From Diospyros lotus (Eukaryota > Streptophyta > Magnoliopsida > Ericales > Ebenaceae): 64,000 nucleotides of DNA. Under the pieces are notes generated by a model. It did no database searches. It saw nothing but the letters and a program-made list of their open reading frames with translations, and was not told where the DNA came from. The stretch covers positions 29,813,119-29,877,118 of the forward strand of contig NC_068350.1 in the NCBI RefSeq assembly GCF_014633365.1. Reading direction: 5' to 3'. A program made the position numbers and the translations under genes. Below are positions 34,770-46,060 of the stretch, piece after piece. The number at the start of each line of letters is the position of its first letter. Within the stretch, counting starts at the first letter, position 1.

Positions 34770-35180
34770 AAGAGCTTGACATCCACCAAGTCTTCACCTC
34801 AGTTGAGCACCCTCAAACCAACAGCCAAGCAGAAGCCGCTAACAAGGTCATCTTAGCCTATTTAAAAAAATGACTCGATGGCACCAAGGGCGCTTGGCGA
34901 AAAGAACTCCCCATGGTGCTGTGGTTGTACCACACCACAACTCAAACCTTGACCATGGAAACATCTTTTTGACTTACCTACGGGTTAGAGACCATGATCT
35001 CTGTAGAGATTGAAGAACCTAGCCCCAAGCGACAACATTTTTGTGAAGACACCAACGATGAAGAACAGTGAGTCGACCTTGACCTTATCCAAGAAACTAG
35101 AGACCAAGCCCAAATCCACGAATAGGCTGCCAGACAAAGAGTAGCTTGGAAATACAGTAACCTCGGCCACTCTCTTTGAA
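34770..35180 (+). pseudogene. Gypsy integrase C-terminal remnant
   Basis: Plus-strand text includes DIHQVFTSVEHPQTNSQAEA and VILAYLKK, then a stop, then KGAWRKELPMVLWLYHTTTQ and LTYGLETMISVEIEEPSP. These match the last part of Ty3/gypsy integrase, including the HPQTNGQAE region that carries the final catalytic Glu. At least four in-frame stops are present. The zinc-binding and first catalytic parts of integrase, all of RT-RNase H, protease and gag are missing, so a large deletion joined the leader to this piece near 34740. Confidence 0.85.
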
Positions 35181-35184
35181 GATA

Positions 35185-35455
35185 GCCATGTATCAAACAG
35201 GTATTGGCAGACCTCGAGCTTCCTTGGTCTAGCCCCGACCTCGACTACTCTCCTTCAAGATGCCTTGTATCAAATAGGCATTGGCAGACCTCAAGTTTCT
35301 CGGTCTAAACCCGGCCTCGAGTAACCTCGGCCACTCTCGTTAGCCTTGTATCAAACAAGCACAACATAAATAGATCTTAGGTCACCTCGGACTCACTCGA
35401 CCCTCTAAATATAAGGTACCCAAGAATTTTTCATTTTTTTACTCATAACTCATTC
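35185..35455 (+). repeat. 77-bp tandem repeats downstream of integrase
   Basis: TTGTATCAAACAGG / ATTGGCAGACCTCGAG recurs as TTGTATCAAATAGG / ATTGGCAGACCTCAAG about 77 bases later, with a third diverged copy before 35400. These are related to the following 67-bp array through the shared GACCTCGAG core. Confidence 0.65.
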
Positions 35456-35842
35456 AATACAAGTATTAGCAGGACCTCGAGCCTGCCTCGGTCCTCCCTT
35501 AGCAGTGCTCCGGACCTAGGTCGACGCAGTTCGTCACAAGACCTTGAGCCTGCCTCAGTCCCCTATTTGCAGTGCTCTGGATCCAGGTCGATGCGGTCCG
35601 TCATAAGACCTCGAGCTCGCCTCGGTCCTCCGTTTGTTATGCTCCATACCTAGCTCGACGCGGTCTGTCACAGGACCTCGAGCCCGCCTCGATCCTCTCT
35701 TAGCAGTGCTCCAGACCTAGGTCAATGCGATTCGTCACAAGACCTCGAGCCCGCCTCGATCCCCCATTTTTAGTGCTCTGAACCTAGGTCGACGTGGTCC
35801 TTCAGAGGACCTCGAGCCCGCTTCGATCCCTCTTTTGCAATG

Positions 35843-38506
35843 TGTAACACCCTGTGTTACCGATGTTAGAAAATAAGATAAAATTCTAAGAGTGCTCTTT
35901 AAGCGAGAGGTGTAAAATGAAATGATGGTGCCCTAGGGGAAGGGCATTCTAGTAATTTGGATAGTGAGCGGTTCGGCGGGCCCTAAGGTCAGTTTTGATA
36001 AATGAATTAATAAATTACCAAATCAATGGCAGGAAATGCCCTAAGACTTGGATGTCCAAGAAATGGGCAAGAGATTGTCTCTAGATGAGACTAATGACTC
36101 TGAAAGTAGTCAAATCGATAATAGTTTATGGTACACTTGCTATATAAGCTTAAATTATTGGCTGAATTGAATGTTCGTGAGAGCCAACCAAGAAATCACT
36201 AGTAAGTCAGATGGGCCCGAAGGGTGGCTCGGTTTTATGAATGAGTCAGGTTGAAGCGTTTTCAGGCTAAGATAAGGTCCTGTGCGGGCGCAGGGACGAG
36301 ATCGATATTTTCGAGTAAATGTCAATTCTTAATTTTGAAAAAAAAATTGATATTTTAAGTGGCTTAAGGGTACTCAAATTAAGGCCTGGAGGGTTTAAGC
36401 GTAATTAATAGATTCTTAAGTTAAATTATCAAATTCCTCAAGTGAAATTAAGGAATTTTGGAGGATTCTTGTGTACTATATATATATATATATACATGTG
36501 TGTGTGCGCGTGCGCTTGGATGCGTTACAGTGGCCTTTTCTTTGGATTCGAAACAGAGGGAGAGATCGCGAGAGGGAGAATGAGATCCAGAGAGTGAGAC
36601 GGAGGCCAATTGCTGGCCGGTTGTAGCGGCTTGAAGAGGCCGCGGCCATGGCCGGGGTGCTGAAGCTCAAGAAGCAGAGCTGGGCCGAGTGCATCGCGAG
36701 AGAGAGAGAGAGCTTGATGGCTGATCAGCCATGGCCGACGCGCGAAGGAGGCAGCAACGGTTGCGGTGGCGTGGCGAGGCACTGCAATGGAGGTCGGCGA
36801 TGCAACAGCAGCATGGAGCGGCGGTTTAGGCAGCTTGAAGAAGCTCCAGCGGTGGCGTGGGAAGCTTCAGTGGCCGACTATGGCCGCTGGTTGTAGCGAT
36901 GGCTGGTCGCGCGTAGGTTGGAGGCCCGCGCGGAAGGCGGTTCGCGGCGGAGGCTAGCAGCGGCGGTGGTTGCGGTGCAGCCAGTAGCGACCGGCGATGG
37001 TGGCGTGGCTGCTAGCAACGGCGGCGGTCGGTCCCTGGTGGAGGGAAAGGGCGCTGTGTGTGCCATGGAAGGAGAAGAACAGAAGAAGCAGGTGGAGAAG
37101 GAGAGAGGAAATAAAGAAAAAAAAAAGAAAAAAAGAAATAAATAAAGGAAAAGAAAATAAAGGGAAAAATGGAGGAAAAAATGGGAAAAATAGTCAAAAA
37201 TTCTAGAAAATTTAGGAAAATCTCTGGAAATTAATTTGGGACTCGAAGAGTGTGCCGGAAGCTCAAAAATGGGGTGTTGAGAGTAGGGTGGCGGCCTAGG
37301 AGGTAATGCCAATATGGGCATTTTTTCGAATTTCTCCCCAAATGAGTCGAGGTAACTTAATATTTTTTTTTCTTTTCAAATTATTTGCATTAAACGAGTT
37401 AATGTAGAATAATTATTCGTTGGATTAAATCTTGGGCCGGGGTTGTTTGGAAATGGATGGTTTTGTGTGTGTGGTGAAGTTGAGGGTATTGGTTTAATGT
37501 TAGATGTTAATAGAGTTGGGTTTTGTGTGTTTGCATCTAGGGTCGACCGAGGAGGTGGTAATCCTAGAAGAGTTCAAAGTTTGGGCTAGCGTTTTTGCCT
37601 GTGGCAGAGATAAAGATTCGAGCCAAGTAAGGGACGACCTTAATGGTGGCGGCCATGCAAATGCTTGGTAATATAGTTAAATATATGTTGTGTGAAGTTG
37701 TGTATTGTGCATGTTCTATAGGTATTCTAGTGGAGTCTTATGGCCATGGGAGAGACTAGATGCATGTTAAGGGTAATTTGGGAGGTTATTGCCTCGCACA
37801 GATGGGTTCGGAGGGCAATGATGCCTCGCCATTTATGTACATTTACTTGTCATTGCATCTCATATATTATATTGTTTACATTCATTTGCACCCTTACTGA
37901 GTCATTGTGACTCATGAGATTTTATTTCGTGTTGTAGATGTTGTGAGTTCAGATGCAAACAGAGATGATGTCGGGAGGTTGAAGTGGCGACTAGCGTTGT
38001 TGCCCGTGTTGGGAATTGTATTATCTCCTATATGTATTCATATGGTGGTATGTATATATATCCTTGTGGGTGAATGTGTATGTTGTTGGGCACTGGATGG
38101 TATCCAGTTTGTTGTAATCGGTATAATGTAGTATATGATTGTGTAGACTTCTAGTTGATAGTGGCTTGTTTGGTGGAGCAAAGTTTAGAATCAGCTAAGG
38201 ATCAAAGAGGTATTTCCCATAAATCCCAATGCTAAGTCGATATTTAACATGCTAGTTTCGTGCCTGTGTCACCTTTAGCTTGTTGTGAGGTGAGTTGAAG
38301 AAAGGTAAGGCTCACTCGGGTTTTGAGTCCCGTCCGCTGTGTTTCTTTTTATATTTTGGGACCGACTCCTCGAGTGGAGCAAAGGGAAGGACGAAACCTA
38401 GTCCTCACCTAGGACGTTTCTCGATGAAACATAGTCCATCTCTTCATTAGTTTGGTGTTATGTGTGAGTAATCCGGTCGATTATTCACTGGTAGCGAGTC
38501 GTTACA
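35843..38506 (+). mobile_element. 2.66 kb solo LTR with 5-bp target duplication
   Basis: Starts TGTAACACCCTGTG and ends GCGAGTCGTTACA, flanked by CAATG on both sides (35838-35842 and 38507-38511). The array text TTTTGCAATG | CTCTGGACC becomes continuous if the insert is removed. It contains a GC-rich middle (36600-37080) whose overlapping Ala/Arg/Gly-rich open frames on both strands look like composition artefacts. There is a TA repeat at 36477-36494. No internal retrotransposon domain, so it is a solo LTR of a long-LTR Gypsy-type family. Confidence 0.85.
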
Positions 38507-38549
38507 CAATGCTCTGGACCTAGGTCAATGCGGTCTGTCACAGGATCTC

Positions 38550-40587
38550 TGTAACACCCCAAATTTCTTGAGCGTGTTATAACTTAGGATTTCAGGAATA
38601 TAAAAATTTTTCATATAACAATAGCTGTCATACATCACACAATATCCCAAAAATCCAAATTTACACCTTCTCAGCTTAACAAACCCAATAATCGAATAGC
38701 TAAGACAGGCGTTAAAATCTTGAATGCGGAAGCTAGATCGAACCTGATATGGTTCACAACCATAATACTTTATTTATCATAAAATTGTTCAAGACGTTTA
38801 CAAAATGAATTACATGCACATCATCTCTCGCAAGATATAACTGAACGTCTTAAACATATCCAAGACATACATAGGTTCGCATATAAATGAAAATATTCTA
38901 AACATGCTATAGACAACAAATTAAACTTATTCTTCAGCTACCTCCTTTCCCTTAGAGCCGCTCGTTGAACCTGGAACGTTTGAATATTCCAGGGACATAA
39001 TCCAATTAGAAGATGAATCTTCTAGTGAGAAACTCCAAAAAATAGTTTATATCGATGCATGATCAGGTATAAAATGTATGAGAAAACAACGAGAACTACT
39101 CCGAAGTGCCTCGTGAACACGTTAGCCTCCTCCAACTAGAGCTTTCTCAATGGCGCACGCATAGCTCATCTCGGGAGGTCCCTAACCATGTCACTTTGAC
39201 CCGACTTCATAGCACTCATGCAAGCACCACATCCGTTGTTCCTTAAGCTCACGGTCTTCCCCACAAGAGCTTTCTCGATGGCGCACGCATAGCGCCTCTC
39301 GGGGGATATCCGACTTTTGCCCTCGGCCAACAACAGATAGGTACAACAGTATGGCCACACGAATTTTATAAATGCAACAGTTAAAAAGCCAACAACATAT
39401 ATTTTCAGGAAAATTCAGTTTATATATGCAACATGATTTCACGTAAGAGAACAATAAGAGTTCACGTATAATAACTTCAAGAAACACGTCTCATACAATA
39501 GAAGTCTCTCATAAGAGAATAAAAATAGGATTTGCAGTATAGGAGTCTCACGGAGTCTCACCTTGTTGAGTTATCTCTTTGACGATATAATTTTACAGCA
39601 AACGGCCTAGGTTTCTGCAGAAAATATGTGTTTTGGTAAATCTAACCTCAAATATGTTTATATAGAATTGAAGGGTATTAAAGTAGGGGCATAACTGGAA
39701 AATTTCATGTAAAAAGGACCTCTCACGCGCCCTCACGCGCCCCAAGGAGGCTGGCCACGCGCCCCCACGTGCAGCCATTATCCGGTGCGTGTAACTCACG
39801 CGCAGGCACCAGATTCCGAACAGCAACGTGTCGGTTTGGTATTTCGGCCATATCTCCCTCGTTTTAATTCCCGATTCGACGCCCGTTTGAACCTACGTGA
39901 CCCTCTCTTCCCCCTCTACAAGATTATAAAAAAAAAGAATGGACTTACCTTGCTTTTTTGCTGACTGATTTTGGCGAATTCCAGCGAAGACCCGCAACTC
40001 CGACGAGGCTCGTTCTCTGCCGCTTCTTCGCCACTTTCTTCCCGCCTTCTTGTCGAACCTCCTTCTCTCTCTCTAGAGTAAGCTCCTCCTCTTAGAGTGC
40101 TTCACTCCTCAAATTTGTTTGGAATGATTTGAGAGCAACTCAAGGTGCCTATTTATAGAATCCTTCAACCAATGGTGTTATGCCACTTGTCACAATCTTA
40201 GCCATGGACTCCAAAGACTAAAAGCCATAATTGAGTGGCTTTTGAAATCCAAAACTAGAATTAATCCATCTTTTGAAATCCAAGCTAAAATCCTAAACTT
40301 CTTTCAAATAACACTTTGGCCCATATTTCAAGTTTTCAACTTTAACATTTCACCACTTAAGCTCATAATTTCATCATTCTTTCATTTGGATAATTTCTCT
40401 AATTAGAATTATACCCTCAAACATCAATTTTATCGAGATACTTAAAATCCCAGAATTATTAACTCAAAATTACTCAATATATACGATTTTTCGGAAGCCC
40501 CTTACCATCATTCGGTATTTTTAGGTTATAACTTAGCTTAACCGAAAACCATTTCTGATTTGATTTCTTTCAGTGCAATAAGTCTCA
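38550..40587 (+). mobile_element. Second nested LTR-like insert of the TGTAACACC type
   Basis: Starts TGTAACACCCCAAATTTC and ends near AATAAGTCTCA, where the 67-bp array resumes with CCTCGAGCC. The terminal TG...CA form and the first nine bases match the LTR at 35843. A repeated CACAAGAGCTTTCTCGATGG / AACTAGAGCTTTCTCAATGG segment lies at 39130-39290. The flanks (ATCTC and CCTCG) give no perfect duplication. No coding domain recognised. Confidence 0.6.
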
Positions 40588-41678
40588 CCTCGAGCCCGCC
40601 TTGGTCCCCCTTTTATAGTGCTCCGGACCTAGGTCGATGCAATCCGTCATAAGACCTCGGGCCTGCCTTAGTCTCCCATTTGCAGTGTTCCGGACCTAGG
40701 TCGACGCGGTCCGTTACATGACCTTTAGCTTGCCTCGATCCTCCCTTAGCAGTGTTCCAGACCTAGGTTGATGTGGTCCATCACAGGACCTCGAGCCCGC
40801 CTCGGTCCCCCTGTTTGCAATGCTTCGGACCAGGTCGATGCAGTCGTCACAAGACCTCGAGCCCGCCTCGGTCCCCATTTATAATGCTCCGAACCTAGGT
40901 TAATGCAGTTCGTCACAGGACCTCGAGCTCGCCTTGATCTTTCTTTTGCAATGCTCCAGACCTAGGTCAATGCGGTTCGTCACTAGACCTCGAGCCTACA
41001 TCGGTCCCCTGTTTGCAATGCTCTGAACCTAGGTCGATGCGGTCCGTCATAGGACCTTGAGCCAGCCTTGGTCCCCCGTTTGCAGTGTTTCAGACCTAGT
41101 TTAACGCGGTCTATCATAGGACCTAGAGCCAGCCTCGATCCTCCCTTAGCAGTACTCCAGACCTAGGTCGATGCGGTCCGTCACAGGATCTCGAGCCAGC
41201 CTCGGTCCCCTATTTGCAGTGTTCCAGACCTAGGTTAACACGGTCCGTCACAGGACATCGAGCCTGCCTCGGTCCCTCATTTGTAGTTCTCCGGACCTAG
41301 GTTGATGTGGTATGTCATAGGACCTCGAGCTCGCCTCAGTCCCCCGTTAGTCGTGCTTTGGACCCAGACCGACGCGGTTAGTCTCAGGACTTCGAGTTAC
41401 CTCGATCCTCCAATAGCTGTGCTCGGGACCCAAACCGACGTGAACCGTGGGCATAGCCTCGTCACTATTCTAGGGCCTCAAGGCTTCCTCGGCCCTATCG
41501 AGCCATGCCTTGTATCAGACAGGCATGATGGACCTCGAGTCTACCTAGGCCCGACTCTAAAGTCGTGCCTCGAATTAGACATCCAGCTCTCCAAAACTGG
41601 CATATGTAGCAAAAATCGTCTAGACTTCCCTTTTTTTTAGCTCGAATGCTCGTTTCTTGAGCATCCGACCTGGGGGGC

Positions 41679-42177
41679 TGTGGACCGTCCGGGCCCGATC
41701 TCGGCCCTCTTCGGGATTGATCTCGACCCTCTCTTAGGCACAATCTTGGTCCTCCCTCTAGACCCAACCTTGGCCTACTGCCAGCCTGCCACGACATCAT
41801 TACAACCCTACTAGATATCCGTGCGGCCACCTTAGATCTTGTCCCCATTAATGGCGAATCCCATCCACATTAATGAGGGTCTCGTCGTTACCATGTTACC
41901 ACATGGGAACCTCCACCGGGGCCGAATAGTCAGTTCTATCACCTGCAAACGCACGACGCATGCATGCACAAGGACATATTCTCCTCCTATATCAATTAGC
42001 TCTCTTCAGAGCCAAGGTATGTTCTGACCTTTGACTTATTGATACACTGTCTCTCCTTACTCTCTTACTCACTCGAGTGTCGGAGTGCTTGCAGGTGCCA
42101 GCCGCCCCTGGATGGACCCGTCGCCCAAGCCCGAGCTTGCGCCCTGCCTCCGATCGTCCTCTTTTGGTTAAGAAGCA
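41679..42177 (+). repeat. 3' LTR of the deleted Gypsy element
   Basis: Starts TGTGGACCGTCC after the polypurine tract and ends GTTAAGAAGCA. About 80-90% similar by eye to 33981-34524, so the element is old. Confidence 0.8.
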
Positions 42178-43420
42178 AGATAAGTATTGGCTTCATTATT
42201 GATAGGATAGTCCTGACATAATACTAGTTGTTAGTTAAGACATTTCGGGATGTTTTGAGGAGATGGGGAGATCCTCATAGTAGGTTAAAGTGTTTGACCA
42301 ATGTTAAATAGTTTGATGTCTCTTGATTGCTACTCAATGGTGAACTTATAAGGTCAAACGCACACTAGGTATAGCATTGGATTAGTGATGTATGGATGAA
42401 TATGTCATCAATAATCACTAAGAGTTAATGATGATGGATATTATTAAGAGTTAACAAGGAGATTAATAAACTGCTAAGAGTTAACAATATGAGGCCATGA
42501 AAAGTTAATGGAGGAGTTAACAAGCATGCCATTAAGAGTTAACAAGAGGTTTGGTTCTATTAAGAGTTAATGGAAAGGATAAAGAGAGTTAATAGTGGCT
42601 TTTAATGCAATTTTCTAAAGATTGTACACAAAAGAAGCAAAACAGTTGATAACTTGATTGAAATTATCGACAGTTTTAGAAAAATATTTGGAATGGTCAA
42701 CAATAAATGCTTCGTCGCATCGTCTTCCAGAAGAGAGAGAAGCAAAACAGAGAGACTGAAAAGGTGATCAAAGAAGAAGAGAGGGAAAAGAAGTAATCCT
42801 TCTAGTGAGCTTTGGCCATGAGATGGCCCAACAATGCCGACCATGCGAGAGGCTTCCCTCAGCTTCAGCTTCTTCTGCAGTTCTTTGTCTTCCTTTTGGC
42901 TCTTTGTTCTTCTTTTGCTCTTCTCTTGTTTCTTCTTCTTCATCCTTTTCAAATCCTAAGACCATGAGATCATCAATGTCTAGGTTGAGAACCTAAGCCT
43001 AGCTTTACGTCACCTTCGTGTTAGATTGACTAGCATAAGGGTTCGACGAAGGGTTTTGGTGGCTTCTTAGGCATGGACCGACTTGGTCCCTTACATTTGT
43101 GGGTGTGGCCTGGTTAGTTAAGATACAAATCTGGAGCAGCAAATGGTAGATCAGGAATAACTTGTGAAGGGTTCGCGGGTACTCAGAGGATGGGCCAAAG
43201 AGATCGGCAGGGGGGCATAATTGGAAGCAACATCGATCGAAGAGGTAATTGTTACCGCTTTCAGTTTATTTGGTATTTTTATTATATGCTTATGGCTGTA
43301 TTGATTTGTGTTTAGTAAGAATCGATCTAATTCCACTGCATTTATATTGGTTCTTGAAAAAGTTTTGAAAATCATCTTCATTCTTACTTATATTATTGAG
43401 TGTTAGCATGTTCTTTCAAG
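42178..43420 (+). repeat. LTR-like sequence ending at a tRNA-Met primer site
   Basis: TGGTATCAGAGCC at 43421-43433 follows GTTAGCATGTTCTTTCAAG, so a 5' LTR should end near 43418. At 42415-42600 the motif TAAGAGTTAACAAG recurs about seven times in slightly varied form. The start of the LTR is not identified. The purine-rich stretch at 42720-42960 gives only a low-complexity Lys/Glu frame. Confidence 0.45.
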
Positions 43421-45690
43421 TGGTATCAGAGCCTCGGTTTGGTGTTTACAGCCTATGCAGGTGTTTGTGTGATTTGTGCATGTTTTGGACTTGGTTGTTG
43501 CCTGTTGTTTTAGTTGAATTTGAAAACATTATCGACCCATCTAAGTTGTTCATTTCTGGGTTTTTTCATGAGAATAGTCAACTTGTTTTAGAAATTATCA
43601 AACGTTTTAGACGAACCTAGAAAAACTGTCATTTAGTAATCGAAACTATCAACCGTTTTACGGCAAACCCAGGAAAACAATTGAATTCTTCTATAAATTG
43701 TTGACTTGTTCGATGCAGTAGGAGAAATATTGACTTGTTTGCAAAACTGTTGACCATTTCTCTGTAAGATATTGTAATTGTCAATTATTTTGTGAAGGAT
43801 TTGTCAATTTTGCCAATTACGCTTTTTCGGTAGGTGCCGGAATGCAATGAGATTGCATTGGGTGGCATAACTGAGAGAATTATTGTGACATGAGATGTCA
43901 ATCGTCTGAAAAGTGGCATTTATTACATAAACACAGTTTATTTGATTTAATTGTTAAATATGCATTGTTGTTCGATGAGATTGAATAGGTGATCATAGAC
44001 TAGATTCAATGTGATTGAATAGATGGATGAATGAATGAATGTTACGAATATTTAATGAGATTAAATTGTAACTTATTCTTTCATTTAGTATGTAAGAGAG
44101 ACATAAGTCTCAATTTTCTTTTTCATTTATTAGATTTAAATGTAATGTACATTATTCTATGTAAAATGAAGAAGAAGCATCAAGAATTGATGTGATGGAG
44201 CAGGGAGGCATCAAGAGTTGGTGACTCTCAAGGAGCAAGATAATTGAGAAAAGATCATACATACGATATGTTTATGTGTGTGTTTCTGTTATGCTTCTTT
44301 AATTAAATCTAGAGACTCAAATTTAATTAATAGTGAAAGTCCATGATCATCTAGTTTTATTTATATACATTGGTTGTGTAATGTATGAGATACATAGTGA
44401 AAACTTATAAGTGCAAAGTGAGATAAAATAAAGACCAAAAATCTTATCAAATTATGCAAATTAATATTAGATTAAAATGGTAAATATGATTTATCGTGAC
44501 CCTCCATCATCATAGGGGTTCGTCGCTCAATTGGGTATATTCTGTTCACTAAAAAGTGAGAGGGTGCATTTTGTAAGAGTTGATTGATGTCTCTATCTAA
44601 AATATGTGATGTTGTTGGTATACCCACACGAATATGGCCAACAAACTACTAAAGTATTGAGGTCATAAACGTTTGAATGGATCATTGGCTGAGGCAATGG
44701 GTCAAATCTAATTGTGTTATCAGCTAACAAACTACTAAAAGTTGAGGATTGATTGCATAGGGATCGAAGATCGAACCCCACATGAAAGGTTGAAGGCAAG
44801 AGTTGCTTACTTGAATATATGGGTATCCTAACTAACCACTAAAGGTTGAGGGGTATTTATGTAGGAGAGAACTTCATTGTCCATTACAAGTACTTTTGAA
44901 TTTTCGTTAACCACCTGAGAAGATTCGAAAAAGTTTGTGGGGGGCACCATTTGGCTTTAGATCAAAATTGGATGATAAAGTAAGACAAAATCAACTAAGA
45001 ATCTTTAAATTATTTCAACAATTTTTCTCTCGGAAATGGCAAACCTATTATTATTATTATTATTGGACAAAATCTTTTAGTTGGACTTGATATTTTACTC
45101 TTGTGTTAGTTTTGATGATGAAAAACAAATGATTTATATCTTAAGTCAAATATATGGCTTTCAAGTTTTCAAACAAGAATTATATCTTAAGTCAAATTAC
45201 TTTTATGAAAATGAAAACCAAATAAATTACACATATAGAGATTTACAAAAACAAGTATTAAGATTTAAAAGAATCTCCTAAATGATTTTTACAAATTAGT
45301 TTTGAACCATTGGATAAATAAAATAAAATATTTTTAAAGCCAAAAATTGCTCTTTATAGATTGATGTTTTCGACATGATTTTAAGGATGAAATTTAATTG
45401 TATTTTATGATGTAATCATTTTATTATTTTTTTATTAACTTGGTGATCTAAATTTCATTTATATGATTTATTAAGCACCAAAATAAAAATTAATTTCATC
45501 ATACAATTAAATATAAAAAATCTTGTTATAAATTTCTTGTATTCTAGATAAAATCAATTTTTTCATGTTGTCGACGTTGGGAATTGGTTGACCATGATTC
45601 ATTTGCCCACGCTCAGGAAATAAACATGAAATGAAAGAAAAAAGGCACACTAAGGAACTTAACGTGGTTTAGTCAGCATTCCAACAGTTG
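43421..45690. other. Decayed LTR-retrotransposon sequence without clear genes
   Basis: It begins with a primer-site-like sequence but no gag or pol could be read. The plus-strand segment 45095-45300 (GTTTTGATGATGAAAAACAAA, AAGTCAAATATATGG, AAAATGAAAACCAAATAAAT) is an LTR start related to 32590-32830 in the opposite orientation. Short repeats AACTACTAAAGTATTGAGG / AACTACTAAAAGTTGAGG occur at 44640-44850. Confidence 0.4.
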
Positions 45691-46060
45691 GCACATGTAA
45701 GCACTCCGATACTCAAGTAAGTAAGAGAGTTAGGAGAAGGCCGTGTATCAGTAGGTCAGAGGAAAAAACATACCTCTCTCTTCCCAGAGCTGACTCATAT
45801 AAGAGGAAGGGATGTCCTCATCTTTGCATGCATTGTGCATTTGTAGCTGAGATTCGCAAGGAACTTAATGTGGATGAGATTCGCTATTAATAAGGATAAG
45901 ATCTGAGGTGGGTGCGTGGATACCCAGAAGATATTGTAATGATGTTGCTGCAGGTTGGTACAGGGCCAGGATGGAATCGGCATGGGCCAAGAGATGGGTC
46001 GAGAGGGTAGGGCCAAATTGGGATCGAACGGTCCAGCCAGAATAATGCCTAGTCCACGCC
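45691..46060 (-). repeat. Solo LTR fragment related to the Gypsy LTRs, opposite orientation
   Basis: On the minus strand it carries CTCTCTTACTTACTTGAGT and GGAGTGC as in 34400-34440, ATTAATAGCGAATCTCATCC as in 41855-41875, and CACGCACCCACC-like text. It therefore matches part of the LTRs at 33981 and 41679 in reverse. Edges are unclear. Confidence 0.55.

Larger units (their letters stand above)
35473..41450 (+). repeat. 67-bp tandem array split by two nested LTRs
   Basis: The unit reads GACCTCGAGCC...CCTCGGTCC, then TTGCAGTGCTCCGGACCTAG, then GTCGATGCGGTCCGTCACA. Starts at 35473, 35540 and 35607 show a 67-bp period. About five and a half units precede the LTR at 35843, a partial unit lies at 38507-38549, and about 13 diverged units follow from 40588. 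All lie between integrase and the 3' LTR of the Gypsy element. No open frame spans the units. Confidence 0.9.
33981..42177 (+). mobile_element. Deleted Gypsy retrotransposon carrying nested LTRs
   Basis: The two LTRs are 33981-34524 and 41679-42177. They share, in order, GACCGTC, GGCCCAATCT-type repeats, CCACGACATCATT, ATTAATGAGGGTCTCGTCG, GCCAAGGTATGTTCTGACC and GCCTCCRATCRTCCTCTTTT. The 5' LTR is followed by a primer site TTTGGCACCCACTATGG (34525-), and the 3' LTR is preceded by a polypurine tract TGGGGGGC (41671-41678). Only a short leader and the end of integrase remain internally, followed by tandem arrays and two inserted LTRs (35843-38506 and 38550-40587). Flanking 5-mers TTGAA and AGATA do not match, so target duplications are lost or the edges are slightly wrong. 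Confidence 0.85.

Noticed and set aside
36476..37321. GC-rich open frames on both strands (Ala/Arg/Gly-rich, up to 147 codons)
   Set aside because: They lie in the middle of a solo LTR, overlap on both strands and lack any recognisable domain; composition explains them.
35473..41450. 67-bp array considered as CRISPR or rDNA spacer
   Set aside because: Units are directly adjacent without spacers and lie between integrase and the LTR of a Gypsy element.
42602..42965. Open frames of 63-116 codons rich in Lys, Glu, Arg or Ser
   Set aside because: An AAG/GAA-rich stretch gives long frames on both strands; no domain is recognised and it lies in LTR-like sequence.
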